The notes: a model not told the origin generated them from the letters alone. 64,000 bases of DNA from Blautia parvula (GCF_020215665.1 NZ_CP084061.1:2760001-2824000), one strand, 5' to 3'. Shown: positions 1 through 9,607, counted from the first letter of the stretch. A program made the numbers and translations.

Positions 1-656
1 ACCATATAAAGCCGTTCAAAAATCTTATCCAAATCTTCCCCTGTCATTCCAATTCCGGTATCTTTTATATAAATCGCAGCACAGGGACCGGCATCCTCCT
101 TCGCTTTTGTCATAAAGGCCCCCAATGTAATAGATGCCCCGGCAGGTGAATACTTGGCAGCATTAATAAGAAGATTATCCAGCGCCCTTGTCATTTTTCC
201 GCTATCCATACGCACTACACAGGTAAGAGATGGGGAGACATCAAAATTCAGTTTTTTATCCTCATACCTTGCATCCATCTCTGCCATATAAAAATATTCC
301 TCCAAAAACTGGCCTAATGGAATGTCAGACATATCAAATGATTCCGCTTTATTATCCAGACAGGTAAGATAATATAAATCCTGGATCAAGTTTTCCAGGA
401 TTTTCGTCCGCTCATGAAGAAGGCTGCCGATTTGCCGCAGCTCGTCTTTATCTGTTTCCTCTTCTGTACTGACGGTCAGAAGATAATCCACGGCGCTTCG
501 TATTGCTGTAAGCGGTGCTCTCAAATCATGTGATATATTTTCCAGCATTTTTGTCCTTTTCTCTTCTGATTTTCTCAGTTTTTCATTTGCAACCAACAGT
601 TTTGCTGAAAGTTCTTCTATAACGTTGAGCTCCGGCTCGCTAAACTTTTTTCGCAT
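1..656 (-). CDS. Sensor histidine kinase (3' end cut by window edge)
   Basis: Translation from the ATG at 656 gives a soluble-looking start with no membrane segment in the first 40 residues. A dimerisation/phosphoacceptor box follows with His43 (ENISHDLRAPLTAI), then an N box (NLLINAAKYSP) and a G1 box (DTGIGM) of a HATPase domain. The frame is still open at base 1, so the C-terminal end lies outside. An AGGAGA ribosome binding site precedes the ATG, which overlaps the end of the upstream glycosyltransferase gene by 17 bases, so the genes are probably co-translated. The likely partner is the OmpR-type regulator at 2812-3498, separated from the kinase by that glycosyltransferase gene. The missing transmembrane sensor suggests it senses a cytoplasmic signal or a partner protein (inference). 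Confidence 0.85.
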   Translation of the reverse strand, partial: MRKKFSEPELNVIEELSAKLLVANEKLRKSEEKRTKMLENISHDLRAPLTAIRSAVDYLLTVSTEEETDKDELRQIGSLLHERTKILENLIQDLYYLTCLDNKAESFDMSDIPLGQFLEEYFYMAEMDARYEDKKLNFDVSPSLTCVVRMDSGKMTRALDNLLINAAKYSPAGASITLGAFMTKAKEDAGPCAAIYIKDTGIGMTGEDLDKIFERLYM

Positions 657-2778
657 CTCTCTCTCCTGGAACTTGCTTTATAGCCATTTCATAATCATTG
701 ATCCAATCAACTCTGTGTACTCCTTTTGCAGGTGCTTCACCGACATACAGCATGATCATCTCTTCCAGCTTTTCAAATACCGGGCTGTAATCTGTCTTAT
801 GCTTTGGCAGCTCTTTCTTTAATACTTCTCTTATCTTTTCACCTGCTGCGCGGGCATTTTCCGCATAATACAGATAATCGCACGATTTCAGCGTATTATA
901 TGTCTCCTTCACCTTGTGATGATTATTGCCTAAGACAATACACGGAGTTTTCGTGATGACAGCAAAAATCATTCCATGGAGCCGGTCCGTAACTGCCAGC
1001 CGTGATCTTCCGAAAAGCCTCCACTTCCTGACCAGCTGGTTTTCCCGTTCTTTGCTTGTGATCTCTTTTCCCATGACTGTATCAGTAATATGTATTTTTC
1101 CTGCTGCCTTCTCACAACACGCCTGCAGATACTTTTTTTCATCTGCATTCAAAGCACTCTCCGCATCAGAACGGAGACAAAGAAGAATCCCCTCTCTTTT
1201 TTCTGACACACAGAAGGAAGCATCAAGAGAAGCCACAATATCGATCATTTTAACAGCAGGAGACCGAAAATTCTGCCTCATCTGCTCGTATGAGACGGAA
1301 TCCCTGGCTAACAGAAGAAGTCTCCTGCACCGGTCATATACCCTGCGGCTTGCCAAACGGGCATTTTCCCCTTTCTCATCTTCTGTAAAATAGACTGTCT
1401 GGGGAAACAGGATGATTGAATTTTTATAAAATTTTTTCATTACTTTTCTGCGGAACACCTCTGCAAAAGGATATAAATTTCCAAGATTGCCTCCCCCCTG
1501 ACAAAATATCAGGTCGTTTTTATGTATTTCTCTTCCCAGTTGAAAGACTGCGTCTGAAGTATCCCATGCGTCAATCACATGAACCTGCAAAAAAGGATAC
1601 TTTTCGGATAATTTTGACAAAAAGACCTCCTGTGCATAAGCAATGGCATGATCTCCGAGATTGTCGAAACAAGGAAGCTCAAAGGAAAAAATCCTGGTGC
1701 TTTTACCTGGTTTCAGCTCAAAATCAAACTGTCTGCTCATGCGGCAGACACGTCTGCAGACTGCGGCTGCCTTTCCAAAAACAGGACGCATTTTTTCCGT
1801 ACACTTTTTTATCACTTTATATCCTTCAAATATAAAATGAGGAAGTGCATAAATACGGACCAGCTGCTTATCTTTTTTCCCGATATAAGGATTCTCATCC
1901 AACCGCCTCTTATGACTGAGCAGATATTTTTTTGCAGTATTGACGCCTTCCGGGTCCTCCAGTACATAACCGCCGCTGATAAATGAAAAAATATAGGGGA
2001 GCATTTCTGCCTGTGACATCATTTCCAGATCAGCATACCCTTTCTGATGAAAATAAGTAATTCTTTCCATCTGTCCCCACAAGCTGTCCCGGCAGTTTCT
2101 GTGCCATTTTGCTTCAGAGACATGGTAAGAAATACTGTCCTCCCTTATCTGGTAATAATAAAGATATTCGGGAATCCGGCATATCCTCTCTGCTCTGTCA
2201 AAGAGCAGATACGTAGCTGCCACATCTTCATAATTACGCCCTGCAGGATAGCGGATACCGGAGAATAATTCCCTTTTGTAAAGCTTATCCCATGCATAAC
2301 TCTTCATATCCCTATCCCTGACCAAAAGTTCAAGAGCCTCCCCGGATGTATAGACTGCCTCCTCATCTATAATAGGCTCCTCCAGTATAAGCTTTTCTTC
2401 TTTTTCCGTATAGTGTCCGCAGACAGCAATATCTGCATCATTCCTTTTCATACTGTCATAAAGTATGCCGTACATATCCGGATGAATGTAATCATCGCTG
2501 TCTACAAATCCAATATAGCGCCCTGCAGCTATGTCTATTCCCGCATTTCTTGCGCTTGATAACCCGCCGTTTTCCTTGTGTATCACAGTTATCCGCTCAT
2601 CCGATTCCGCATATTGATCACAGATCTCCCCGCATTGATCCTCTGATCCGTCATCTATCAAAATGATCTCCAGATTTTTGTAGGTCTGTGCCTGGATAGA
2701 ACGGATACACCTGTCAAGGTATTTTTCTACGTTATAAACCGGAACCACTATGGTTATAAGCTCATTCTGACATGCCAT
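640..2778 (-). CDS. GT2 glycosyltransferase fused to polysaccharide pyruvyl transferase
   Basis: The 712-residue protein has two parts. Residues 1-330 are a family 2 glycosyltransferase (VVPVYNVEKYLDRC start, IDDGS at about 41-45, metal-binding DSDD at 93-96). Residues from about 365 match polysaccharide pyruvyl transferases (FDNLGDHAIAYAQEVFL, FCQGGGNLGNLYP, DRLHGMIFA). It should add a sugar to the lipid-linked repeat unit and place a ketal pyruvate or similar group on the glycan; the real substrates are not visible. A TTG at 2808 is also in frame, but the ATG at 2778 has the better-spaced AGGAAGGGGA site, so I start there. It sits between the response regulator and the histidine kinase, an odd place for a biosynthetic gene. 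Confidence 0.85.
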   Translation of the reverse strand: MACQNELITIVVPVYNVEKYLDRCIRSIQAQTYKNLEIILIDDGSEDQCGEICDQYAESDERITVIHKENGGLSSARNAGIDIAAGRYIGFVDSDDYIHPDMYGILYDSMKRNDADIAVCGHYTEKEEKLILEEPIIDEEAVYTSGEALELLVRDRDMKSYAWDKLYKRELFSGIRYPAGRNYEDVAATYLLFDRAERICRIPEYLYYYQIREDSISYHVSEAKWHRNCRDSLWGQMERITYFHQKGYADLEMMSQAEMLPYIFSFISGGYVLEDPEGVNTAKKYLLSHKRRLDENPYIGKKDKQLVRIYALPHFIFEGYKVIKKCTEKMRPVFGKAAAVCRRVCRMSRQFDFELKPGKSTRIFSFELPCFDNLGDHAIAYAQEVFLSKLSEKYPFLQVHVIDAWDTSDAVFQLGREIHKNDLIFCQGGGNLGNLYPFAEVFRRKVMKKFYKNSIILFPQTVYFTEDEKGENARLASRRVYDRCRRLLLLARDSVSYEQMRQNFRSPAVKMIDIVASLDASFCVSEKREGILLCLRSDAESALNADEKKYLQACCEKAAGKIHITDTVMGKEITSKERENQLVRKWRLFGRSRLAVTDRLHGMIFAVITKTPCIVLGNNHHKVKETYNTLKSCDYLYYAENARAAGEKIREVLKKELPKHKTDYSPVFEKLEEMIMLYVGEAPAKGVHRVDWINDYEMAIKQVPGERDAKKV

Positions 2779-2811
2779 AAGTAAAATCCCCTTCCTGTCC
2801 AAATTCAAAAG

Positions 2812-3498
2812 CTATTTCCTATTTATCCGGTAGCCTTTAGACCAGACGGTTTCGATCAGATCCTTCCGTCCCGTATAATCCACAATCTTTTTCCGCAGTC
2901 TCGACACATTCACCATAACTGTTTTTTTGTCTTCCTCCCTGTAACTTCCCCATGTGTATATCCCGATTTCCCTAAATGTAAGCGGTTTATCAGGACATTT
3001 TGCCAGACACAGCAGTAAATCATACTCCCTGTTTGTCAGGGGAATCTCTTCCTGCAAATAAAACACTTTATGGTTTTCCAGATGAATGGACAGAGGAAAA
3101 ACCTCTATGATATTTTCATCCTTTTTCCTGAGAAGCTGCTGGTGCCTTCGTATATTTGCCACAATACGGAAATATACTTCTTTCAGACTATAAGGCTTTT
3201 CTATATAATCATCCGCTCCGCACTGGAAGCCCCTGATCTTGTCCTCCTCTGAAATTTTGCCGGATAAAAATAAAATCGGTACATCTGTCACCTTACGCAT
3301 CTGCCTGCACAATTGGTAACCATTTAGTTTTGGCATCATCACATCAAGAAGAATACATTCAGGCTTAAATCTTCTCACTGACAACATTGCTGATGTTGAA
3401 TCTGTACAGATTTCCACCTGAAAATTATTCTTTTCAAAAAATCTCCTGTTCACATCTAATACCTCAGCGTCATCATCCACCAGCAAAATCCGATACAT
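2812..3498 (-). CDS. OmpR-family response regulator
   Basis: The protein has 228 residues. The receiver domain has the acidic pocket (VDDD at 7-10), phosphoacceptor Asp52 (ILLDVMMPK) and the conserved Lys in EKPYS. A winged-helix DNA-binding domain follows (PLTNREYDLLLCLAK ... VNVSRLRKKI ... VWSKGYRI). It probably works with the histidine kinase at 1-656 and may control this EPS/lasso locus, since it lies at its downstream end; the target is inference. A GGAAAAGAG site precedes the ATG. The gene follows the exporter gene by about 30 bases. Confidence 0.9.
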   Translation of the reverse strand: MYRILLVDDDAEVLDVNRRFFEKNNFQVEICTDSTSAMLSVRRFKPECILLDVMMPKLNGYQLCRQMRKVTDVPILFLSGKISEEDKIRGFQCGADDYIEKPYSLKEVYFRIVANIRRHQQLLRKKDENIIEVFPLSIHLENHKVFYLQEEIPLTNREYDLLLCLAKCPDKPLTFREIGIYTWGSYREEDKKTVMVNVSRLRKKIVDYTGRKDLIETVWSKGYRINRK

Positions 3499-3531
3499 AT
3501 CTCTTTTCCAACCTTCCTTTACTTTCTGTTC

Positions 3532-5214
3532 TCAGACTACTTCTCCCAATTTCTTATTCTCTATACAGATTTCCCGGTCACAGTACTGCAGTACTGACCT
3601 TCTGTGTGTGATCAGCAGGCAGGTGGGTGCCGGATTCCAGCTTCTGATTCCTTCCAGTACCCTGAGTTCTGTCTCTTCATCCAAAGAAGAAGTTGCCTCA
3701 TCCAGAATAAGAAATGGTGCCTTGCGCACAAGCGCTCTGGCTATTGCGATACGCTGTGCCTGCCCTTCTGATATTCCGTGCCCCTTTTCTCCGATCACCG
3801 TATCAACCCCCTTGGGAAGCCCCGATACAAATCCATCTGCGGAAGCCCCCTTTAAAGCCTCCATAATCTCCTCCTCCGTTGCATCCAGCCGTCCCATACG
3901 GATATTTTCGCGGATGGTACCGCTGAATAATGTATTTCCCTGGGGAACATAGGAAATAAAATCTCTTGCACTGGCATTGGCTTTCTCCCTGTCTCCATGA
4001 ACATTATAAAATTCGATGGTACCTGCCGCTTTATTGGTGAATGCCATGATCAGCCTTACCAGGGTGGTTTTTCCAATCCCGGAGGCCCCTACAATGGCAG
4101 TGAATTCTCCCGGCTTAAAATCAATGGATGCCTGGTCAAATACTAAATCCTCCCCATAACCAAAGGATATCTTGTTTACTCTGACGCCTACCTGGTCTCC
4201 CCTGATATTTTCTTCCAGACTTGTTTCTTCCGGAAGCTTTTGGATCTCAATAATCCTTGCCGCGGAAGCGATCATGGATACCAGCTTGGGAATGGACTGG
4301 GCCAGATTCACGATCGGAGACTGTATACGGTTCACAAGTGTCAAAAATACTGTCATGGTACCAAAAGTTATTGTATTTCTTGATATACTCACAGCCCCCC
4401 AGGCAAATGCAGCCACATAGCCAAACTGAAATGCCAGGCTTAATATGGTGGAGGCAGCCAGACCGGTTCTGTTTTTCTTTAATACCCAGTACAGCCTTTC
4501 ATCACGGAGCCTGGTAAGCTTTTCCACGGAATAGTCCTCTGTCCGGAAAGATTTCACAATAAGTATATTAGACAGACTCTCCTGGATAAAGGACCGGTAT
4601 CTGGACTCTGTCTCCTGGACTTTCATCTGTAGTTTTTTCAGTATTCTTCCCAGCCACATGCTGCTCAGTGCTGCGGCCGGTGCGATTGCCAGGGCAAACA
4701 CCGCCAGTTTCCAGTCAAATACCGCCAGAGTACAAAAAGTAGCCAGAAGCTGTACTGCCAGCTGCAGGATTGAGGGAATGGTCACGGAAATACCATCCGC
4801 CACAATTCCCACATCCGTAGTCAGACGCGTCATCAGATCGCCTGTGTGATATTTTGTCACATCCAGCCAGTTTGTATCTAAAATCCTTCTGTACACCTGT
4901 TTTCTTATTCCAAATGCGAATTTCTCATATATTACAACCGCAGACAGTGCTCCAATACACATCATGGCCTGACTCACCAGAACGATCAGCACATAGAGAA
5001 GAATGACCTTTGTTACCGTATTGCCTGCACTTGCCTGATCCACCATGCGCTTTCCGATCAAAGCCAGTCCGATCGATGCCAGAGATACCATAATATTTAA
5101 AAACATGACCAGCGAAAGCTGAGGTATATATGGTTTTGTGTAATTCACGATCCACTTTATGTAAGAAGACTGATTCTCCCAGTCACTTATAAATTTTTTT
5201 ATCTTCCGCAGCAT
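3532..5214 (-). CDS. ABC exporter, permease-ATPase fusion (probable lasso-peptide exporter)
   Basis: A 560-residue half transporter: six-helix membrane domain (about residues 30-310) followed by the nucleotide-binding domain. Walker A is GASGIGKTT at 376-384 and Walker B is FLILDEAT at 501-508. The signature motif is ISEGQ (481-485) instead of LSGGQ, a noticeable change. There is no N-terminal C39 peptidase domain, which fits lasso D-type exporters because the leader is removed by a separate B2 enzyme. It starts four bases after the B2 gene with a strong GGAAGGGAG site, so the two are surely co-expressed. Export of the mature peptide, also giving self-immunity, is the role known for such neighbours. 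Export of an EPS part is less likely because Wzx is present. Confidence 0.85.
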   Translation of the reverse strand: MLRKIKKFISDWENQSSYIKWIVNYTKPYIPQLSLVMFLNIMVSLASIGLALIGKRMVDQASAGNTVTKVILLYVLIVLVSQAMMCIGALSAVVIYEKFAFGIRKQVYRRILDTNWLDVTKYHTGDLMTRLTTDVGIVADGISVTIPSILQLAVQLLATFCTLAVFDWKLAVFALAIAPAAALSSMWLGRILKKLQMKVQETESRYRSFIQESLSNILIVKSFRTEDYSVEKLTRLRDERLYWVLKKNRTGLAASTILSLAFQFGYVAAFAWGAVSISRNTITFGTMTVFLTLVNRIQSPIVNLAQSIPKLVSMIASAARIIEIQKLPEETSLEENIRGDQVGVRVNKISFGYGEDLVFDQASIDFKPGEFTAIVGASGIGKTTLVRLIMAFTNKAAGTIEFYNVHGDREKANASARDFISYVPQGNTLFSGTIRENIRMGRLDATEEEIMEALKGASADGFVSGLPKGVDTVIGEKGHGISEGQAQRIAIARALVRKAPFLILDEATSSLDEETELRVLEGIRSWNPAPTCLLITHRRSVLQYCDREICIENKKLGEVV

Positions 5215-5217
5215 GGT

Positions 5218-5676
5218 TTACTCCCTTCCGCATCCTCCTGCACGGAATTTATCCACAATTGCATAATCCCTTCCATCCCCCCCTGTCACATACATTTTTC
5301 CACATCTCAGCCAGGCATGGGCTATCATTTTCCCATTCTCATCCAACCCACAGCCAAGATAAAGGGTGGTTGCAATTTTCTTCCTCCGCAGCAGCTTTTG
5401 AGCAGTCAGTGCCCGCACCAGACATTTACTCTCCCATTTTGTTTTTTGACAGACCTGATCCACAGCATAGGAGACTTTTTTTGCATATAGATACTGGGGA
5501 ACATCCGCCTCTTTGGGCGATTCCTCTCCTTCCGCTCCCCACCTGCACTTCAGCCTTTTTGTATCCATATAAAGGATCTGGAGCCGGAAAACAGCGGAAT
5601 AGATCCATGCCAGCAAAGTCAGAGACTTGTGTTCATTGTATTTTATAAATCTTATCCCTCTTCTTATCAGGTTCAT
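5218..5676 (-). CDS. Lasso-peptide leader peptidase B2 (transglutaminase-like)
   Basis: The 152-residue protein has the Cys-His core of the transglutaminase-like lasso B2 family: Cys85 in WESKCLVRALTAQKLLRR, His120 in MIAHAWLRCG, and a nearby acidic cluster (GGDGRDY, 132-138) that may supply the Asp. In known systems B2 cuts the precursor leader while the PqqD-like B1 holds it and the C protein closes the ring. Length is normal for a stand-alone B2. It sits between the nucleotidyltransferase and the exporter, about 12.5 kb from the precursor genes, with EPS genes in between. Confidence in the family is high; assignment to these precursors rests on context. Confidence 0.88.
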   Translation of the reverse strand: MNLIRRGIRFIKYNEHKSLTLLAWIYSAVFRLQILYMDTKRLKCRWGAEGEESPKEADVPQYLYAKKVSYAVDQVCQKTKWESKCLVRALTAQKLLRRKKIATTLYLGCGLDENGKMIAHAWLRCGKMYVTGGDGRDYAIVDKFRAGGCGRE

Positions 5677-5696
5677 AAGTATATACTTCCAGTTCT

Positions 5697-6884
5697 TTAT
5701 TTTTTAAAATTCAAATGCAGTCTCTGATAAATCATTCTGACTTTTTCGATATTCTCCGGCTCTGCACGCTCCAGATATTTTTTTCTTTCCATACTGCCTT
5801 TACGTGTGATCCCCTGAAATGCCCTGCATGTCCAGGCAATGGGCAGCATATACGGAAATTTATCCAGCCATGCATAATGCTCCTTCATATATCCTAAGGC
5901 AGGAAAATAATATTTCATTCGCACGGACCTTTTATTTATTTTATCCGAGGTAATTTCCTTGGCAAGCTGTCCCCAGACTCCGTTTTCCCCTTTTCCATAA
6001 ATCCCACAATCCAGCATATACTCAAAAAGATTGTTATAGAATGTGTCGCCTGCAAGATTATCCAGCCATATGACAGAGAGATTCTTCATTTCTCTTTCAA
6101 AATTCAGTAACCCGCATTTTCGCAGCTCTTCCTCAACCAAACGCCTGTCCATTGTCGCTTTATATGCATTTTGATAGATATATATATCCAAAAGATTGCG
6201 GATTCCGCAGCCGGTTTCATAGAAATGTTTTGCCATATGGGAAATGAGATAAACATAAAAGTCTTCCTTACTGAATTCATAAGAATACTGCCATCCTTCT
6301 TTTTTCTCTGCGCGGAATTGTTTCTTAAAATAGACGGACTGGTTCCTGTCAACGTTCTGATCATATAAAGACCAATGCATTTCCAGCATTAAAAATGGCT
6401 TTTTGAAAAAGATCTCATGATGCTTAACCGTCTGATATTTCACAAATCCCAGCTCCTCCACCACTTTCTCTGCCTGTTCAAGGGAATCTTCATATATCAT
6501 AATGTCTATATCACCCATTTCACGAAATTCCGGTCTTGGATATATATGCTTCATGACAGCACCTTTTAAAACCTGATGCCGGATTTTATTTTCTTCCAAT
6601 TTCTCCTGGATCTCCCTGACTGCACACACCTGGGACAGTGTTTTTATGGTACTGTTCAACACAGACGGACGCATCTTCTCTGCATCTGCCTCCGGAATAT
6701 CCAGCTTAAGCAGTGATCCGAATATCAAATAACAAATCTGTCCTTTTTTCGCTGTCTCCTGCAGTTCTTCCAATGTCACACCCTTTGGCAGAGGCTGCGG
6801 AATCCGATCTTCCATTTGAGCATGTATCAGCTCACTCAAATATTCCATGATAACCGGTTTTTCTGATAAATTATCATTTCCCAT
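5697..6884 (-). CDS. Nucleotidyltransferase-fold protein (NTP_transf_5 type)
   Basis: The 395-residue protein has the minimal nucleotidyltransferase signature: LKGAVMKHIY (about 106-115) and GDIDIMI with Asp125 and Asp127 as likely metal ligands, then a helical C-terminal half. This family (PF14907-like) recurs in some lasso-peptide clusters next to HPr-kinase-like and B2 genes, and also in capsule loci. A peptide-tailoring role, such as nucleotidyl transfer to a side chain, is inference; the substrate is unknown. A GGAGGGG site precedes the ATG. The B2 gene follows after about 20 bases, so NTase, B2 and exporter form one tight group. Confidence 0.75.
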   Translation of the reverse strand: MGNDNLSEKPVIMEYLSELIHAQMEDRIPQPLPKGVTLEELQETAKKGQICYLIFGSLLKLDIPEADAEKMRPSVLNSTIKTLSQVCAVREIQEKLEENKIRHQVLKGAVMKHIYPRPEFREMGDIDIMIYEDSLEQAEKVVEELGFVKYQTVKHHEIFFKKPFLMLEMHWSLYDQNVDRNQSVYFKKQFRAEKKEGWQYSYEFSKEDFYVYLISHMAKHFYETGCGIRNLLDIYIYQNAYKATMDRRLVEEELRKCGLLNFEREMKNLSVIWLDNLAGDTFYNNLFEYMLDCGIYGKGENGVWGQLAKEITSDKINKRSVRMKYYFPALGYMKEHYAWLDKFPYMLPIAWTCRAFQGITRKGSMERKKYLERAEPENIEKVRMIYQRLHLNFKK

Positions 6885-6918
6885 TTTATCCCCTCCCGTC
6901 CCTGTGTATCACAATGCC

Positions 6919-8991
6919 TCACTTGATCATTTCATCTGTATAATGCAGCATATACTTGCTTCTGTTATTGAAAAAATGGAGTATTTTATCCACTTCATCC
7001 GCATAAAAATCATCTTTTACATTGCCGAAGAACCGCTTATAGCTGCTGACTGCCATTTTCTGAATCTTATGTGCGGTCTCATTTACAATCGCTTCTGCTT
7101 TTTCTTTCGGAAATATGTCATCTGCCATACGGTACATGGATTCCTTTAACTGCTGTCTGAATTCTCCGCTTCCAAGCAGGGACTGAAAAAACGCATCCTC
7201 CGTGACGCCCGGCTGTAACAGCGTATTGATCGAAGCTGTACTGACCGGCCCTGTGGTTCCGTTATCCATTGTCATATCCATACTTCCCAATACCCAGCGC
7301 CACCTGCCATCTGCATATCCTCCATTTTCTGAAGATACTGTCCGCCATATACAGGCCTCCTCCTGTCCGTATTGGGCATTGGCAAGATACATATTGGCGC
7401 AGAAATAATCAAGATAACTCCGGATATCCATCTCCTGCTTTACTATTTCATACTTTGATGTATCACTCATATCACTGCCTGTCACAAAATTATAAAATTC
7501 ATCATACAGAGACTGGAATTCCTTTTGATCAGCAGAACCGTTTCGGACAGTCACCACTTCTTCACCTGTTATCCCATACTGTTCTTCTATAAACTCCCGG
7601 GTAAAAGGCGCGCGCAGCATATAACCGCCCCAATTTTCCCCGTTTATAAAGACAACACAGGGCATCAGGATATTCGTTCCCACACTGGTCTCTTCAAGCA
7701 GTTTATTGGCTGTCAATTCCCGTATTTTGTAGGCATTATCGTATTTGTTCGTCTGTATTGTCAGGGTCTTTTCCGTTTTATTAAGAAAGCGCTCCAAAGA
7801 AGAGCCATCCCATCCGCCGCTTCCGGTGATTTGCGCAGAAAACCCTTTTTGCGGGGATGTAATATTCATATCTGTCAGCATAGAAAGATTGACGTCCCCT
7901 TCATATGTCATGTCCTTGCCGGATTCAAAAAACTCTATATGGGCCTTCTTCACCCAGCCGTTCCGATAATTTGCTTTTCTGTTATCTTTTCCCTCTCCCC
8001 GGGCAAGAGCATCTTCATAGCTTTGTCCCGAAACATACATACCGGTAAAGTAATCAAACAAATCAAGGGGATCGGCTGTAACAGATAAAACCGGCATATT
8101 GTTCAAATCACTGCTTCCGCCGACTCCCACATAATAGGAGCGAATCTTTTCTTCACTTCTCCTGCCATCCTCATCTACATAGACAGCCCGGATCACGGTC
8201 CCCTTCTGTATGCTGGCAGGCTTAAAGTTGTGCTCATATCCGATTCCGTCGGAATCCGCATAGATATAGTCTGAACCACTCCTGTTTTCAATTGTGACAG
8301 GTGCTGTATATTTCTCTGACTTTTCCGTGGGAACCGTTCCGTCTGTTGTATAATATATTTCTGTATGATCAGGAGCGGAAATAGTCAACGGAAAAGCAGA
8401 ATCATAAAAACCTGACGGGACAGAAAATTCCAACTGCTCTTTTTCTTTTTTTTCCGCAGGCTCATTAGCTTCTCCCTTTGTAGCATTCAGATATCCCATG
8501 GATATATCTCCGTCTGCCACTCGTCCATAACTCTCATTTTCAGTAAGCTTCGGAACGATCCATGACTGGATACAGGTTCCGTCCGCCTTTACCAGCGACA
8601 ATAGATTCTCCTTCCCCTCGCCTAATTTTTCATCAAGGTCCAGTGTCAGAAACTTTCCTGCATCCAATCGTGTATGTTTGGTAAGCTCCGCTTTTTTTTC
8701 ACCATTAACCAAAACAGCAATGCCTGATATATCCAGATCTTCCTTTTCACAGTTATACAATTCTATCCAGCCTGACTGGTTTACTTCATTAATCATCAGC
8801 GCTTTTGAAGAACCCGCATACAGACTGTCGTCATCCTCCCCGCTTTCTTCCTGCTGCATTGCCGCGGCAAGTTTTTCCCTCTCCTCCTGTTGTTTTTTTT
8901 CTGAATGGATGATAATAAAAATCAATACAGTCAGTGCCAGGATGCTCAGAGCAATGAGAAAAATATCTTTCGTGGAAAATTTTTTCTTCAC
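6919..8991 (-). CDS. Secreted CotH-like kinase with lamin-tail and chitobiase-like domains
   Basis: The 690-residue protein has an N-terminal membrane anchor (about 9-29). A lamin-tail-like beta domain follows (INEVNQSGWIELYN, from about 67), then a chitobiase C-terminal-like domain (YYTTDGTVPTEKS, about 215-285), then a CotH domain (about 295-690) with the KIRELTANKLLEE, NGENWGGYML and GSMDMTMDNG regions. CotH proteins are atypical protein kinases known from spore coats, so a secreted kinase acting on an envelope protein or peptide is plausible. The start is GTG with a perfect GGAGGTAGAAA site, and GTGA overlaps the VanZ stop by four bases. Its place in an EPS/lasso operon is unusual. Catalytic competence cannot be judged here. 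Confidence 0.78.
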   Translation of the reverse strand: MKKKFSTKDIFLIALSILALTVLIFIIIHSEKKQQEEREKLAAAMQQEESGEDDDSLYAGSSKALMINEVNQSGWIELYNCEKEDLDISGIAVLVNGEKKAELTKHTRLDAGKFLTLDLDEKLGEGKENLLSLVKADGTCIQSWIVPKLTENESYGRVADGDISMGYLNATKGEANEPAEKKEKEQLEFSVPSGFYDSAFPLTISAPDHTEIYYTTDGTVPTEKSEKYTAPVTIENRSGSDYIYADSDGIGYEHNFKPASIQKGTVIRAVYVDEDGRRSEEKIRSYYVGVGGSSDLNNMPVLSVTADPLDLFDYFTGMYVSGQSYEDALARGEGKDNRKANYRNGWVKKAHIEFFESGKDMTYEGDVNLSMLTDMNITSPQKGFSAQITGSGGWDGSSLERFLNKTEKTLTIQTNKYDNAYKIRELTANKLLEETSVGTNILMPCVVFINGENWGGYMLRAPFTREFIEEQYGITGEEVVTVRNGSADQKEFQSLYDEFYNFVTGSDMSDTSKYEIVKQEMDIRSYLDYFCANMYLANAQYGQEEACIWRTVSSENGGYADGRWRWVLGSMDMTMDNGTTGPVSTASINTLLQPGVTEDAFFQSLLGSGEFRQQLKESMYRMADDIFPKEKAEAIVNETAHKIQKMAVSSYKRFFGNVKDDFYADEVDKILHFFNNRSKYMLHYTDEMIK

Positions 8992-9605
8992 TTTCTACCT
9001 CCTTTGTTTTCATGGCCGGTACAGCCTTTGTACTTTTTACTGTAAACAGCCCAGGCTGCACAAAATATGAGCACTCCCAGAAGACCGCCCGATACGTTTG
9101 TAATCATATCTGTCAGTTCAAAATATCCTCTTCCTGTTATCAACTGCAGAGTTTCAATGGTAAAGCTGGTGAGGAAACTGGCGGAACACACCATAAATAT
9201 TTTTCTGCACATACACTCTTTTCCTCTTATGGCTGCCAGTAAAAATCCCCAGGGAACAAAAAGAGCCACATTTAACAAACTGTATACCCTCTGCTGAAAG
9301 CCCATATAATCTCCGGACCAGTTTCCGAAGTCAAGCTCTGTATAAACACCTTTCCTGCTGTTTGGCTCTCTGTTATATAAAGTGACCTGATACATAAAAC
9401 ATGCATATCCCGCAATCAGAAAGAGAACTGCCTCTCTTCTTTTGGAGCCTTCCTTACCTGCCAGCCTGTGAAAAACAAACCAAATAAGATGTATGGCAAT
9501 GACTGCCGCCAGTACCGTAAGCATCAGTGTCTCTGCGGAAATTCCTTTTAACTGCTGTTTTAACAGGACCAAAAAACAGCGCCAGTATTCTTCTAAATGA
9601 TTCAT
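8988..9605 (-). CDS. VanZ-like membrane protein
   Basis: The 205-residue integral membrane protein has about five hydrophobic segments and the VanZ signature region (NVALFVPWGFLLAAI; SFTIETLQLITGRGYFELTDMITNVSGGLLG). VanZ-like proteins occur often in surface polysaccharide and glycopeptide-resistance loci; the biochemical role is not settled. It overlaps the CotH-like gene by four bases and follows the glycosyltransferase by two, so all three are translationally linked. Confidence 0.8.
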   Translation of the reverse strand: MNHLEEYWRCFLVLLKQQLKGISAETLMLTVLAAVIAIHLIWFVFHRLAGKEGSKRREAVLFLIAGYACFMYQVTLYNREPNSRKGVYTELDFGNWSGDYMGFQQRVYSLLNVALFVPWGFLLAAIRGKECMCRKIFMVCSASFLTSFTIETLQLITGRGYFELTDMITNVSGGLLGVLIFCAAWAVYSKKYKGCTGHENKGGRK

Positions 9606-9607
9606 TT

